This document shows, piece by piece, positions 35,318-44,220 of a stretch of 64,000 nt of DNA. The first letter of the stretch is position 1. Each line of letters begins with the position of its first letter. The position numbers and the translations under genes are program-made. The stretch lies in NCBI GenBank assembly GCA_965227875.1, contig OZ245783.1, forward strand, positions 1,798,001 through 1,862,000. The letters are read 5' to 3'. Below the pieces are notes generated by a model that was given only the letters and a program-made list of their open reading frames with translations, ran no database searches and had not been told where the DNA came from. The DNA comes from G965227875 sp965227875 (GTDB lineage Bacteria > Pseudomonadota > Alphaproteobacteria > Rhizobiales > JAJFHC01).

Positions 35318-36344
35318 GCCTGATGAGGTTGCGGTTGATCAGCGTTTCGGCGATCTGCACCGTGTTCAGCGCCGCGCCCTTGCGCAGGTTGTCCGACACC
35401 ACCCACATGTTGATGCCGTTCTCGACGGTGATGTCCTCGCGAATGCGGCTGATATAGGTGGCATAGTCGCCGACGCATTCGACCGGCGTCACGTACCCGC
35501 CGTCCTCCTGCTTGTCGACGACGAGACAGCCCGGCGCCTCGCGCAGGATGTCGCGGACGTCGTCGGCGGAGATCATGTCCTCGAACTCGATGTTGACCGC
35601 CTCGGAGTGGCCGACGAACACCGGCACCCGCACGCAGGTCGCGGTCAGCTTGATCTTCGGATCGAGGATCTTCTTTGTCTCCGCCACCATCTTCCACTCT
35701 TCCTTGGTGGAGCCGTCCTCCATGAAGACGTCGATATGCGGAATGACGTTGAAGGCGATCTGCTTGGTGAACTTCGACGGTTCGAGTTTCTCGTTCACGT
35801 AGATCGACTTGGTCTGGTTGAACAGCTCGTCCATGGCCTCGAGCCCGGCGCCGGACACGGACTGGTAGGTGGACACGACGACACGCTTGATCTTCGCCTC
35901 GTCATGCAGCGGCTTCAGGGCAACCACGAGCTGCGCGGTCGAGCAGTTCGGGTTGGCGATGATGTTGCGGCGGTCGTTGCGCGCCATGTAGTCGTTCAGC
36001 ACGTCGGCATTGACTTCCGGCACGATCAGCGGGACGTCCGGGCTCATGCGGAACTGGGACGAATTGTCGATGACGATGCAGCCGGTCTCGCCGACTTTCG
36101 GGCCGTACTCCTTGGAAACGCCCGAGCCCGCGGAAAACAGCGCCAGATCTGTGCCGGTGAAATCGTAAGTCTCCAGCGCTTTGACCTTGAGTGTAGTGTC
36201 GCCGTAGGAAACCTCTTTGCCGACGCTTTTCCGCGACGCAAGCGCCACGACTTCGCTCGCGGGAAACTCCCGCTCCGACAGGATGTTCAGCATTTCGCGG
36301 CCCACGTTGCCCGTGGCGCCGACCACAGCGACCTTGTAACTCAT
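35307..36344 (-). CDS. asd: Aspartate-semialdehyde dehydrogenase
   Basis: A 345-residue NADPH enzyme reducing aspartyl phosphate to aspartate semialdehyde, the branch point to lysine/diaminopimelate, threonine and methionine. It has an N-terminal GATGNVGREML, catalytic C134 in NPNCSTAQLV, STYQSVSGAG, and GHSEAVNIEF near the substrate-binding histidine. It functionally pairs with dapF at 51 kb. In related genomes asd often sits near leuB and leuCD. Here it lies 1.1 kb from leuB with two unrelated genes between. Confidence 0.96.
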   Translation of the reverse strand: MSYKVAVVGATGNVGREMLNILSEREFPASEVVALASRKSVGKEVSYGDTTLKVKALETYDFTGTDLALFSAGSGVSKEYGPKVGETGCIVIDNSSQFRMSPDVPLIVPEVNADVLNDYMARNDRRNIIANPNCSTAQLVVALKPLHDEAKIKRVVVSTYQSVSGAGLEAMDELFNQTKSIYVNEKLEPSKFTKQIAFNVIPHIDVFMEDGSTKEEWKMVAETKKILDPKIKLTATCVRVPVFVGHSEAVNIEFEDMISADDVRDILREAPGCLVVDKQEDGGYVTPVECVGDYATYISRIREDITVENGINMWVVSDNLRKGAALNTVQIAETLINRNLIRQAA

Positions 36345-36467
36345 GTCTCCGTTTCCTGTTTTGAGAATGCAGCGCTAACCCGGCCCATGCCGGTGCGCGC
36401 GGGCGTTGACTTACGCGGAAATGCCCGAAAAAGCAAGAATTCGCGGCTCGACCCGCGAATGCCGGCG

Positions 36468-37082
36468 CTATCGCGACCGGTCCATGGGGACGGTGATGTC
36501 GAGAAGCAGCAGTGTCGCGCAGACAATGACGAGAACGTCCGCGGCATCCGGCGCCTGTGCGAAGCGCGCCACCCAGTCGCGCGGCACGACAAGCGACTTG
36601 AGCTTTCCGAACATGCCGCCGCTGGGTTCGCGGCCGGGACGGACCTCCCGCGAGATGCTGCCGGTCACGCCGCCCGCCGTCGAATAGACATAGGAATCGG
36701 GAAAATCCCCGAGACCGTCGAGCATTTTCGCCGGCAGCGACCGCGGATCGCCGAGGCGGACCCGTTCCCCGCCGGCGCCGTCGCACCCGATCCAGCCGCC
36801 ATCGGCACGGATTTCGCCGAGGCGATCGTCTTCGTCACCACCGATCAACCATCGCTTGTTGAGAAGCTTGCGCTCCGGCATGAGCGAGACCGCCCCGCCC
36901 GAGGCAGACGCAAGCCTGCAGGCGCCCGAGCGGTTCGACCGCGCGAAGTCGCAGCGATACAACCAGTCCGCGCCTTCGCCGTCGTACACGTCATATCTCT
37001 TGGCGACACCGCCGGGCAGTTCGCCGCCCGGTGTCTCGAAAAAGCGCAGGTTCACCGTCTTCGCCTCCGGCCGATGTGACAT
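36468..37082 (-). CDS. Unknown protein with C-terminal membrane helix
   Basis: A 204-residue protein I do not recognise. Residues 1-150 look beta-rich and basic/acidic mixed (NLRFFETPGG, KRYDVYDGEGADWLYRCDF, NKRWLIGGD), and a single hydrophobic helix lies near the C-terminus (VLVIVCATLLLLDI, about 180-195). This beta-domain-plus-terminal-helix layout recalls tubby/scramblase-like proteins, but that is speculation. The ATG at MSHRPEAK is preceded by GAGG. A longer start would overlap the divergent Mpo1-like gene. The two starts are 52 bp apart. Confidence 0.6.
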   Translation of the reverse strand: MSHRPEAKTVNLRFFETPGGELPGGVAKRYDVYDGEGADWLYRCDFARSNRSGACRLASASGGAVSLMPERKLLNKRWLIGGDEDDRLGEIRADGGWIGCDGAGGERVRLGDPRSLPAKMLDGLGDFPDSYVYSTAGGVTGSISREVRPGREPSGGMFGKLKSLVVPRDWVARFAQAPDAADVLVIVCATLLLLDITVPMDRSR

Positions 37083-37134
37083 TGGTGATGCCTCGACACT
37101 GGCGCCCGCGGGTAAATTCCGCCTTAATCGGGAG

Positions 37135-37476
37135 ATGACGAGCGAACGCTTCGACACATACGAGGAGTTCTGGCCGCACTACCTGCGTGAACATGGCAGA
37201 CCGGCCACCCGCAACCTGCATTTCTTCGGAACGGCGCTGGCGATCGTGCTTCTGGTGATGGGGATCGTGACGCTGAGCCTCTGGCTCATTCTCGCCGCCA
37301 TCGTCTCGGGATACGCGTTCGCCTGGATCGGTCACGCCTTCGTCGAGCGTAACCGCCCGGCGACCTTCACCCACCCGGTCTGGTCACTGGTGAGCGACTT
37401 CCGCATGTTCGCGCTTTGGATCGGCGGCAGGCTCGCGACGGAACTGGACCGCGCCGGTGTGGAGCCTGAAGCCTGA
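37135..37476 (+). CDS. Mpo1-like (DUF962) small membrane protein
   Basis: A 113-residue protein of the Mpo1-like family; the yeast member is a 2-hydroxy fatty acid dioxygenase. Typical start: FDTYEEFWPHYLREHGRP then NLHFFGT. Two membrane helices lie at about 33-52 and 56-70, and HAFVERNRPATFTHPVWSL holds conserved histidines that could bind iron. GGGAG lies close before the ATG. It converges on leuB, and both stops lie in one palindrome. Confidence 0.85.
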   Translation: MTSERFDTYEEFWPHYLREHGRPATRNLHFFGTALAIVLLVMGIVTLSLWLILAAIVSGYAFAWIGHAFVERNRPATFTHPVWSLVSDFRMFALWIGGRLATELDRAGVEPEA

Positions 37477-37489
37477 CGTGCCGTCAGGC
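37471..37489. terminator. Palindrome shared by the stops of the Mpo1-like gene and leuB
   Basis: GCCTGACG-TGC-CGTCAGGC is a perfect 8-bp stem with a 3-nt loop. The stop of the Mpo1-like gene (37474-37476) is in its left arm and the leuB stop (37484-37486) in its right arm. There is no T-run, so bidirectional termination is inference. Confidence 0.45.
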
Positions 37490-38590
37490 GGCGGCGTCAA
37501 GCTCCGCGATAATCGCGTCGCCCATCTCCGTCGTCGAGATATGCGACTGGCCGGACTGGGCAATGTCCGCCGTGCGCTTGCCGCTCGCCAGAACCCGTTC
37601 GATGGCGCCGTCGACCATGTCGGCCTCCGTCCCCATGTCGAAGGAATAGCGCAGCGCCATGCTGAAGCTCAGGATCGTGGCGATCGGGTTGGCGAGCCCC
37701 TTTCCGGTGATGTCCGGCGCGGAACCGTGGACCGGCTCGTAGAGCGCCTTGCGCTTGCCGTCCTTGTCGGCTTCCCCGAGCGAGGCCGAGGGCAGCATGC
37801 CGAGCGAACCGGTAAGCATGGCGGCGACGTCGGACAGCATGTCGCCGAACAGATTGTCGGTGACGAGCACGTCGAACTGCTTGGGATTGCGCACGAGCTG
37901 CATGCCGCAATTGTCCGCCAGCATGTGGTCGAGGGTGACGTCGGAATACTCCCGTGCGTGCAATGCGGTGACGTCCTCGTTCCACAGCAGCCCGGACTCC
38001 ATGACGTTGCGCTTCTCGACCGAGGTCACGCGATTGTCGCGCTTGCGGGCGAGATCGAAGGCCACCCGCGCCACCCGTTCGATCTCGAACGTGTCGTAGA
38101 CTTGGGTGTTGATGCCGCGGCGCTGACCGTTGCCGAGGTCGGTGATGCCGCGCGGCTCGCCGAAATAGACCCCGCCGGTGAGCTCGCGGACGATCATGAT
38201 GTCGAGCCCCTCGATCAGCTCGCGCTTGAGCGAGGAGGCGTCCGCCAGCGCGTCGAAGCAGATTGCCGGGCGGAGATTGGCGAAAAGGGCGAGGTCCTTG
38301 CGCAGGCGCAGGAGGCCCGCCTCCGGGCGCACGTCGTAGCCGACACCGTCCCACTTCGGGCCGCCCACCGCGCCCAGAACCACGGCGTCCGCGGCCAGCG
38401 CCTTGTCGACGGTCGCATCGGACACCGCCTGGCCGTGCGCATCGTAGGCGCAGCCGCCGACGAGATCGTCTTCCGTCGAGAACGTGTGGCCGCCGCGGGC
38501 GTTGATCCAGCCTATGATGCGTTTCACTTCCCCCATGACCTCGGGGCCGATACCGTCGCCTGGAAGCAGAAGAAGATCGTAGTTTGCCAT
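37484..38590 (-). CDS. leuB: 3-isopropylmalate dehydrogenase
   Basis: A 368-residue NAD enzyme oxidising and decarboxylating 3-isopropylmalate in leucine synthesis. It has an N-terminal LLLLPGDGIGPEVMGEV, metal/substrate loop MLSDVAAMLTGSLGMLPSAS, and EPVHGSAPDITGKGLANP. The start MANYDLLLLP overlaps by 2 bp the start of the divergent M23 peptidase gene. It belongs functionally with leuCD, but the M23 gene and repeat cluster D (together about 2.3 kb) separate them. Confidence 0.96.
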   Translation of the reverse strand: MANYDLLLLPGDGIGPEVMGEVKRIIGWINARGGHTFSTEDDLVGGCAYDAHGQAVSDATVDKALAADAVVLGAVGGPKWDGVGYDVRPEAGLLRLRKDLALFANLRPAICFDALADASSLKRELIEGLDIMIVRELTGGVYFGEPRGITDLGNGQRRGINTQVYDTFEIERVARVAFDLARKRDNRVTSVEKRNVMESGLLWNEDVTALHAREYSDVTLDHMLADNCGMQLVRNPKQFDVLVTDNLFGDMLSDVAAMLTGSLGMLPSASLGEADKDGKRKALYEPVHGSAPDITGKGLANPIATILSFSMALRYSFDMGTEADMVDGAIERVLASGKRTADIAQSGQSHISTTEMGDAIIAELDAAA

Positions 38591-39695
38591 GATGAACTGT
38601 CCGGATGAGTTGAATTCGGCGCCGGTCGGCGCGTCCCGCCCGTTGCATAGCTTTGCCGGCCCGCCAAGGCAAGGGAAAGGTCTGCGGCGGACCCGGTTCG
38701 CGGTCCTGCTGGCCGTCACCTGCCTTGCGGCCGGCCTTGCGACCGGCCAGGCCGCGGCGGCCGACGGTCCGCGTCTCGGGCTGCCGGTCGCCTGCGCCTA
38801 TGGCGAGACCTGTTTCATCCAGCAGTATGTCGACACCGATCCCGGCCGCGGACACCAGGACCACATGTGCGGCACGGCCACCTATGACGGCCACAAGGGC
38901 ACCGACTTCCGGGTAAGGATCGCCGATGCGCAAGAGGGCGTTCCCGTTCTCGCGGCCGCGACGGGCGCCGTGCAGGCGGTCCGTGACGGCGAGCCGGACC
39001 GGATCGTGCGGACCGACGACGACCGCCGGGCGCTGTCCGGCCGGGAATGCGGCAACGGCGTGCTCCTGGACCACGGCGGGGGCTGGCAGACCCAGTACTG
39101 CCACCTGCGCCGCGGATCCGTCACGGTATCCCCCGGCGACCGGATCGCCGCGGGCACGCAGATCGGGCTCGTCGGCTATTCCGGCGACGCCGCCTTTGCC
39201 CATGTCCATCTCGCGGTGCGCCGGGACGGCCGGACCATCGACCCGTTTACCGCGCGCATGCCCGACGGCGCGTGTTCTTCGAAACCGGGCGCCAAGGGTC
39301 TCTGGGATGCCGGCGCGGCCTCGCTGCTCGACCATCCGGGCGACCGCATCGCGGGCCTCGGCTTTGCCCGCACGCCGTTGTCTTCCGACGCGCTCGAAAC
39401 CCTGCCGCCCGCCGACCCCGCACGGGTCGCCGGCTGGCCCTCCCTCGTCGGCTGGCTGTGGATCGTCAACGGGCGCAAGGGCGACCGGCTCCGGCTGGCC
39501 TTCCACGGCCCGACGGAGAGCCTGCGCGTACACCGCGAGATCGTGCTCGACCGCAACCGGGCCCAGTACATCCAATCGCTGGGCAAGAAGCGTCCCCAGG
39601 CAGGCTGGCCGGCGGGCCCCTACCGCATCCGCGCCGCCGTCCTGCGCAACGGCCGCATCATCCACAGCCGCGAAACCTCCATCACCCTCGACTGA
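38589..39695 (+). CDS. Exported M23-family peptidase (LytM-like)
   Basis: A 368-residue periplasmic protein. A hydrophobic signal (RFAVLLAVTCLAAGLATGQ, about residues 36-55, cleaved near AAAADG) precedes an M23 domain (about 90-215) with zinc motifs GHKGTDFR (H-x3-D) and HVHLAV (H-x-H), and an additional beta-rich domain to the C-terminus. Both zinc motifs are intact, so peptidoglycan endopeptidase activity is likely. The 35 residues before the signal are atypical. The true start may be a non-ATG codon further in, after AAGGGAAAGG. Divergent from leuB with overlapping start codons. Confidence 0.8.
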   Translation: MMNCPDELNSAPVGASRPLHSFAGPPRQGKGLRRTRFAVLLAVTCLAAGLATGQAAAADGPRLGLPVACAYGETCFIQQYVDTDPGRGHQDHMCGTATYDGHKGTDFRVRIADAQEGVPVLAAATGAVQAVRDGEPDRIVRTDDDRRALSGRECGNGVLLDHGGGWQTQYCHLRRGSVTVSPGDRIAAGTQIGLVGYSGDAAFAHVHLAVRRDGRTIDPFTARMPDGACSSKPGAKGLWDAGAASLLDHPGDRIAGLGFARTPLSSDALETLPPADPARVAGWPSLVGWLWIVNGRKGDRLRLAFHGPTESLRVHREIVLDRNRAQYIQSLGKKRPQAGWPAGPYRIRAAVLRNGRIIHSRETSITLD

Positions 39696-39719
39696 CACCG
39701 CCCCCGCAATCACGGCCCC

Positions 39720-40920
39720 CGCCGCACTGGATCCTGACTTGCGTCAGGATTTCGGTCGTGGGGAGTGTCCGCCGCTCTTTGCCCGATACTTCCGTCTTTG
39801 CCGGGCCTGACCCGGCAATCCAGCCGCCGGCACCGCAGCTCGCCGCTGGATGCGCGGGTCGAGCCCGCGCACGACGGTGTGTTGGGGCGGACGGATGTCC
39901 ACTCGAAATGGTGGGGGATGTGGGTGATGCTCGCGCAGAATGGTGTTTTGGGCGAACGAACATCCACGCAAGGCGGAGTCGTCTCGCACCCGGCGGTCCA
40001 AGTGATCGACCTGCACTGCCGGATCGAGGTCCCTCGTCACGCACATCCCGAATTGCCCGCGCACGCGGGCATCCAGGGCCGCATTGGACGGAATCGACGC
40101 TGGATCCTGACTTTCGTCAGGATTTCGATCGTGGGGATTGTCCACCGCTCTTTGCCCGATACTCCCGTCTTTGCCGGCCCTGCTCCGGCCCATCCAGCCG
40201 CAGACGCCGCAACTCGCCGCTGGATGCGCGGGTCGAGCCCGCGCACGACGGTGTGTTGGGGCGGACGGATATCCACTCGAAACGGTGGGAGATGTGGGTG
40301 ACGCTCGCGCAAAATGGTGCGTTGGGCGAACGAACAACCACGCAACGCGGAGTCGTCTCGCGCTCTCTGGTCCAGGTGATCGACCGGCACTCCCGGATCG
40401 AGCTCCCTCCTCACACGCCTCCCGAATTGCCCGCGCACGCGGGCATCCAGGGCCGCACATGACGAAGTCGACGCTGGATCCTGACTTTCGTCAGGATTTC
40501 GATCGTGGGGATGGTCCACCGCTCTTTGCCCGATACTTCCGTCTTTGCAGGGCCTGCCCCGGCAATCCAGCCGCAGGCGCCGCAGTTCGCCGCTGGATGC
40601 GCGGGTCAGGCCCGCGCACGCTGGAGTGGTGGGGCGGACGGATGTCCACTCGAAACGGTGGAAGATGTGGGTGACGCTCGCGCAAAATGGTGCGTTGGGC
40701 GAACGAACATCCACGCAAGGCGGAGTCGTCTCGCTCCCGCCGGTCCAGGTGATCGAGCATGGCTCCCGGATCGAGCTCCCTCCTCACACGCACATCCCGA
40801 ATTGCCCGCGTATGCGGGCATCCAGAGGCGTCCACAGCGGCCGGGAGCTGGATCCTGACTTTCGTCAGGATTTCGGTTTCGGAGAGGCTTCGTTGCCCGG
40901 TGTCCCGGGGGCCGGTGCCG
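39720..40920. repeat. Repeat cluster D: tandem 373-374-bp units
   Basis: Between the convergent M23 and leuD genes. TCCTGAC-N4-GTCAGGA occurs at 39732, 40105, 40479 and 40853, bounding three full units. Each unit also holds TTGCCGGG-N5-CCCGGCAA-type, GCGCGGGTCGAGCCCGCGC and TGCCCGCGCACGCGGGCA hairpins, the last about 50 nt upstream of the next TCCTGAC. The first loop is TTGC, the others TTTC. Long frames cross the array on both strands and repeat with it, so I treat none as a gene. Confidence 0.9.
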
Positions 40921-40922
40921 GG

Positions 40923-41528
40923 TCAGGCCCAGGGGCGGTTTTCGGCGGCTTTGGCTTCGTAGGTTTCGATGGAGGAGGCCTTCTGCATGGTCAGGCCCAC
41001 ATCGTCGAGGCCTTCCAGCAGGCAATGCTTGCGGAAGGGATCGATGTCGAAGGAGATCTTTCCGCCGTCCGGGCCGGTGATTTCCTGGTTTTCCAGGTCC
41101 ACCGTGACCGTCGCGTTGGCGCCGCGCTCGGCGTCTTCCATGAGCTTGTCGACATCTTCCTGCGGCAGCACGATGGGCAGGATGCCGTTCTTGAAGCAGT
41201 TGTTGTAGAAGATGTCGGCGAAGCTCGTCGAGATCACGCACCGGATGCCGAAATCGAGCAGCGCCCAGGGCGCGTGCTCGCGGCTCGAGCCGCAGCCGAA
41301 ATTGTCGCCCGCCACGAGGATCTTCGCGTTCCGGTAGGCTGGCTTGTTGAGCACGAAGCTGTCGATTTCCTCGCCTTCGGTCGTGTAGCGCATCTCGTCG
41401 AAGAGGTTCTTGCCGAGACCGGTGCGCTTGATGGTCTTGAGGAACTGCTTGGGGATGATCATGTCGGTGTCGACATTGATCATGTCCAGCGGCGCGGCGA
41501 CGCCGGTCAGTGTATCGAACTTGTCCAT
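40923..41528 (-). CDS. leuD: 3-isopropylmalate dehydratase small subunit
   Basis: A 201-residue swivel subunit of isopropylmalate isomerase. NVDTDMIIPKQFLKT, the loop GDNFGCGSSREHAPWAL and the following FADIFYNNCFKNGILPI are diagnostic. It follows leuC by 22 bp and forms the heterodimer with it. It ends at repeat cluster D. Confidence 0.97.
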   Translation of the reverse strand: MDKFDTLTGVAAPLDMINVDTDMIIPKQFLKTIKRTGLGKNLFDEMRYTTEGEEIDSFVLNKPAYRNAKILVAGDNFGCGSSREHAPWALLDFGIRCVISTSFADIFYNNCFKNGILPIVLPQEDVDKLMEDAERGANATVTVDLENQEITGPDGGKISFDIDPFRKHCLLEGLDDVGLTMQKASSIETYEAKAAENRPWA

Positions 41529-41550
41529 GCTACCCTCGTCCTTTCCGGCC

Positions 41551-42972
41551 TCAGCCGTTGTGGCCCAGTTCGCGCACGTCGACGAAACGCCCCGCGATCG
41601 CGGCGCCCGCGGCCATGGCCGGGCTGACCAGATGGGTGCGTCCGCCGCGGCCCTGCCGGCCCTCGAAATTGCGGTTCGAGGTCGACGCGCAGCGTTCGCC
41701 CGGCGACAGCTTGTCGGCGTTCATCGCCAGGCACATGGAGCACCCCGGCTCGCGCCAGTCGAAACCGGCCTCCACGAGGATCTTGTCGAGACCTTCGGCC
41801 TCCGCCTGTTCCTTGACGATGCCGGAACCCGGAACCACCATCGCATGCACGCTTTCCGCCACCTTGCGGCCCTTGGCCACCGCGGCCACCGCCCGCAGGT
41901 CCTCGATCCGGCCATTGGTGCACGAGCCGATGAAGACACGGTCGACCGGGATCTCCTTGATCGGCGTGCCCGGCGTCAGGCCCATGTAGGCCAGCGAGCG
42001 CTCGATCGCCTGGCGCTTGCCGTCGTCGGCGGCGTCGGACGGGTCGGGAATGCGGCCGTCGATGGTGATGACGTCTTCCGGGCTCGTGCCCCAGGTGACG
42101 ATGGGCGGCAGGTTGCCGGCATCGAGCGTGACCACCTTGTCGAATTCGGCGTCGTCGTCCGACCGCAGGGTTTCCCAGTAGGCCACCGCGCGATCCCAGT
42201 CCTCGCCCTTGGGGGCCATGGGCCGGTCCGCGATATAGGCGAAGGTCTTCTCGTCGGGCGCGATCAGGCCGGCGCGCGCGCCGCCCTCGATCGACATGTT
42301 GCAGACCGTCATGCGGCCTTCCATCGACAACGCCCGGATCGCGTCGCCGGTGTATTCCATGACGTGCCCGGTGCCGCCGGCCGTCCCGATCTGGCCGATG
42401 ATGGCGAGGATGATATCCTTTGCCGTCACCCCGTCATGCAACTCGCCGTTGACCTCGATGCGCATGTTCTTCGCCTTGCGCTGGATCAGCGTCTGGGTGG
42501 CGAGCACATGCTCGACTTCCGAGGTGCCGATGCCGTGGGCCAGCGCCCCGAAGGCACCGTGGGTGGAGGTGTGGCTGTCGCCGCAGACGATGGTCGTGCC
42601 CGGCAGGGTGAAGCCCTGTTCCGGTCCGATGATGTGGACGATGCCCTGGCGCCTGTCGGAAGTATCGAAATAGGGCACGCCGAAGTCGCGGCAATTCTGC
42701 TCCAGGGTTTCCACCTGGATGCGCGATTCCGGATCGTCGATGCCCTTGCTGCGGTCCGTCGTCGGCACGTTGTGGTCGGCCACGGCCATGGTCTTGGACG
42801 GCGCGCGGACCTTGCGGCCGGCCATGCGCAGGCCCTCGAACGCTTGCGGGCTCGTCACCTCGTGCACGAGATGGCGGTCGATATAGATCAGGCAGGTCCC
42901 GTCTTCCTGGGTTTCGACCAGGTGATCGTTCCAGATCTTGTCGTAAAGCGTCGTCGGCGCCGCCATGGCCAT
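41551..42972 (-). CDS. leuC: 3-isopropylmalate dehydratase large subunit
   Basis: A 473-residue aconitase-family subunit that isomerises 2- to 3-isopropylmalate. The 4Fe-4S cysteines lie in GSCTNGRIEDLRAV and CSMCLAMN. The substrate region VCGDSHTSTHGAFGALAHG is intact. Two ATGs 6 bp apart are possible starts: GGAG is only 3 nt from the first and 9 nt from the second (42966), so the second may be used. The gene begins 25 bp after rplS, so leucine genes are probably read through from the ribosomal operon. Confidence 0.97.
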   Translation of the reverse strand: MAMAAPTTLYDKIWNDHLVETQEDGTCLIYIDRHLVHEVTSPQAFEGLRMAGRKVRAPSKTMAVADHNVPTTDRSKGIDDPESRIQVETLEQNCRDFGVPYFDTSDRRQGIVHIIGPEQGFTLPGTTIVCGDSHTSTHGAFGALAHGIGTSEVEHVLATQTLIQRKAKNMRIEVNGELHDGVTAKDIILAIIGQIGTAGGTGHVMEYTGDAIRALSMEGRMTVCNMSIEGGARAGLIAPDEKTFAYIADRPMAPKGEDWDRAVAYWETLRSDDDAEFDKVVTLDAGNLPPIVTWGTSPEDVITIDGRIPDPSDAADDGKRQAIERSLAYMGLTPGTPIKEIPVDRVFIGSCTNGRIEDLRAVAAVAKGRKVAESVHAMVVPGSGIVKEQAEAEGLDKILVEAGFDWREPGCSMCLAMNADKLSPGERCASTSNRNFEGRQGRGGRTHLVSPAMAAGAAIAGRFVDVRELGHNG

Positions 42973-42985
42973 GTCTCCATACTGT

Positions 42986-43009
42986 GCCGAAGGCGCCTCA
43001 GCCTTCGGC
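42986..43009 (-). terminator. Stop-codon-spanning hairpin between rplS and leuC
   Basis: Perfect 9-bp stem GCCGAAGGC / GCCTTCGGC with loop TGAGGC on the mRNA; the rplS stop codon is in the loop. No T-run follows, and the leuC ribosome site comes immediately after, so it may act as a partial terminator or processing/stability element between the ribosomal and leucine genes. Confidence 0.45.
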
Positions 43010-43390
43010 CTTTTCGGTCTTCTTTGCCTTGAAATCCTGCTTTTCGGCGATACGGGCGGACTTGCCGCGGCGTTCGCGCAGGTAATAGAGCTTCGCGCGG
43101 CGCACGCGGCCACGGCGCACCAGCTTGATCGAGTCGATCAGCGGGCTGTACACGGGGAAGACGCGCTCCACGCCTTCGCCGTAGGAAATCTTGCGCACCG
43201 TGAAGTTTTCGTTCAGGCCCGACCCCGCACGGGCGATGCACACGCCTTCATAGGCCTGCACGCGCTCGCGCTGTCCTTCGCGCACCTTCACGTTGACCTG
43301 CACCGTGTCGCCCGGGGCGAATTCCGGGACCGGACGCTGGCCGGCAATCGTTTCGGCCTGTTCCTTTTCGATTTCTTCGATGATGTTCAT
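42998..43390 (-). CDS. rplS: Ribosomal protein L19
   Basis: A 130-residue 50S protein at the subunit interface. FAPGDTVQVNVKVREGQRER and KISYGEGVERVFPVYSPLI are typical, and the basic motif RRGRVRRAKLYYLRERRGK is the L19 C-terminal hallmark. The start is at MNIIEEIEKEQ. It lies downstream of trmD (89 bp), as in most bacteria. Confidence 0.97.
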   Translation of the reverse strand: MNIIEEIEKEQAETIAGQRPVPEFAPGDTVQVNVKVREGQRERVQAYEGVCIARAGSGLNENFTVRKISYGEGVERVFPVYSPLIDSIKLVRRGRVRRAKLYYLRERRGKSARIAEKQDFKAKKTEKAEG

Positions 43391-43479
43391 GGCTCTCGAA
43401 CCTTTCCTCGATACTGGTCCGCAGGGCGCGACGCCCCGCGGGGTTGTCCTTCTGTTCCCGTTCGCCGCTCTCGCGGCGC

Positions 43480-44220
43480 TCAATCCTCTTCTCCGTCCCC
43501 GCCGCCGGGCGCGCCGTGGCGCCGCCACAGGTCCGGCCGGCGAAGCCGGGTCGTCTCCTCGGCCTTCTGCCTGCGCCACCGGGCGATCCTGCCGTGATCG
43601 CCGGATGTCAGCACCTCGGGTATCTCGCGTCCCTGCCAGACCCTCGGCCGTGTGTAATGCGGGTATTCCAGCAACCCGCCCTCGAAACTCTCGTCCTCGC
43701 CCGACGCGATCTTTCCCATCACGCCCGGCAGCAGCCTCACAGCCGCGTCGATCACCGCCATGGCAGCGATCTCGCCGCCGGACAGCACGAAATCGCCGAG
43801 GCTGATCTCCTCGGCCCGCCGCGCCTCGAGCACGCGCTCGTCGACACCTTCGAACCGTCCGCACAGCAGCACCGCACCGGGCCCGTCGCTCAGCCGTCTC
43901 ACCCGCTCCTGGGTGAGTGGCGCGCCGCGCGGCGACAGATAGATCAGCGGTCTGTCGTCCGTGCCTGCCGTTGCTGCCTCGAGCGCCGCATCGACGATGT
44001 CGGCCCTCAGCACCATTCCGGGGCCGCCGCCCGCCGGCGTGTCGTCTACGGAGCGGTGTTTATCGCGCGCAAAGTCGCGAATGTCCACCGTTTCCAGCGT
44101 CCACAGCCCGGTGTCGAGCCCCTTGCCGCTGAGGCTCTGGCCAAGCGGTCCGGGGAACATGTCCGGCAGGATGGTGACCACTGTCGCGCGCCAGGGCCGA
44201 TCCGCCCGGTCCGCCGTCAT
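43480..44220 (-). CDS. trmD: tRNA (guanine-N1-)-methyltransferase
   Basis: A 246-residue SPOUT (knotted) methyltransferase that makes m1G37 in tRNAs to prevent frameshifting. TILPDMFPGPLGQSLSGK, DDTPAGGGPGMVLRAD, LLCGRFEGVDERV and ISLGDFVLSGGE mark the SAM-binding knot and active site. Start ATG overlaps the rimM stop (ATGA). The C-terminal end is Gly/Asp-rich beyond the usual domain. Confidence 0.96.
   Translation of the reverse strand: MTADRADRPWRATVVTILPDMFPGPLGQSLSGKGLDTGLWTLETVDIRDFARDKHRSVDDTPAGGGPGMVLRADIVDAALEAATAGTDDRPLIYLSPRGAPLTQERVRRLSDGPGAVLLCGRFEGVDERVLEARRAEEISLGDFVLSGGEIAAMAVIDAAVRLLPGVMGKIASGEDESFEGGLLEYPHYTRPRVWQGREIPEVLTSGDHGRIARWRRQKAEETTRLRRPDLWRRHGAPGGGDGEED

Noticed and set aside
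39047..40858. 471- and 360-residue frames through cluster D
   Set aside because: Their sequence is the tandem repeat translated; parts overlap the M23 gene in another frame, and no domain is present.
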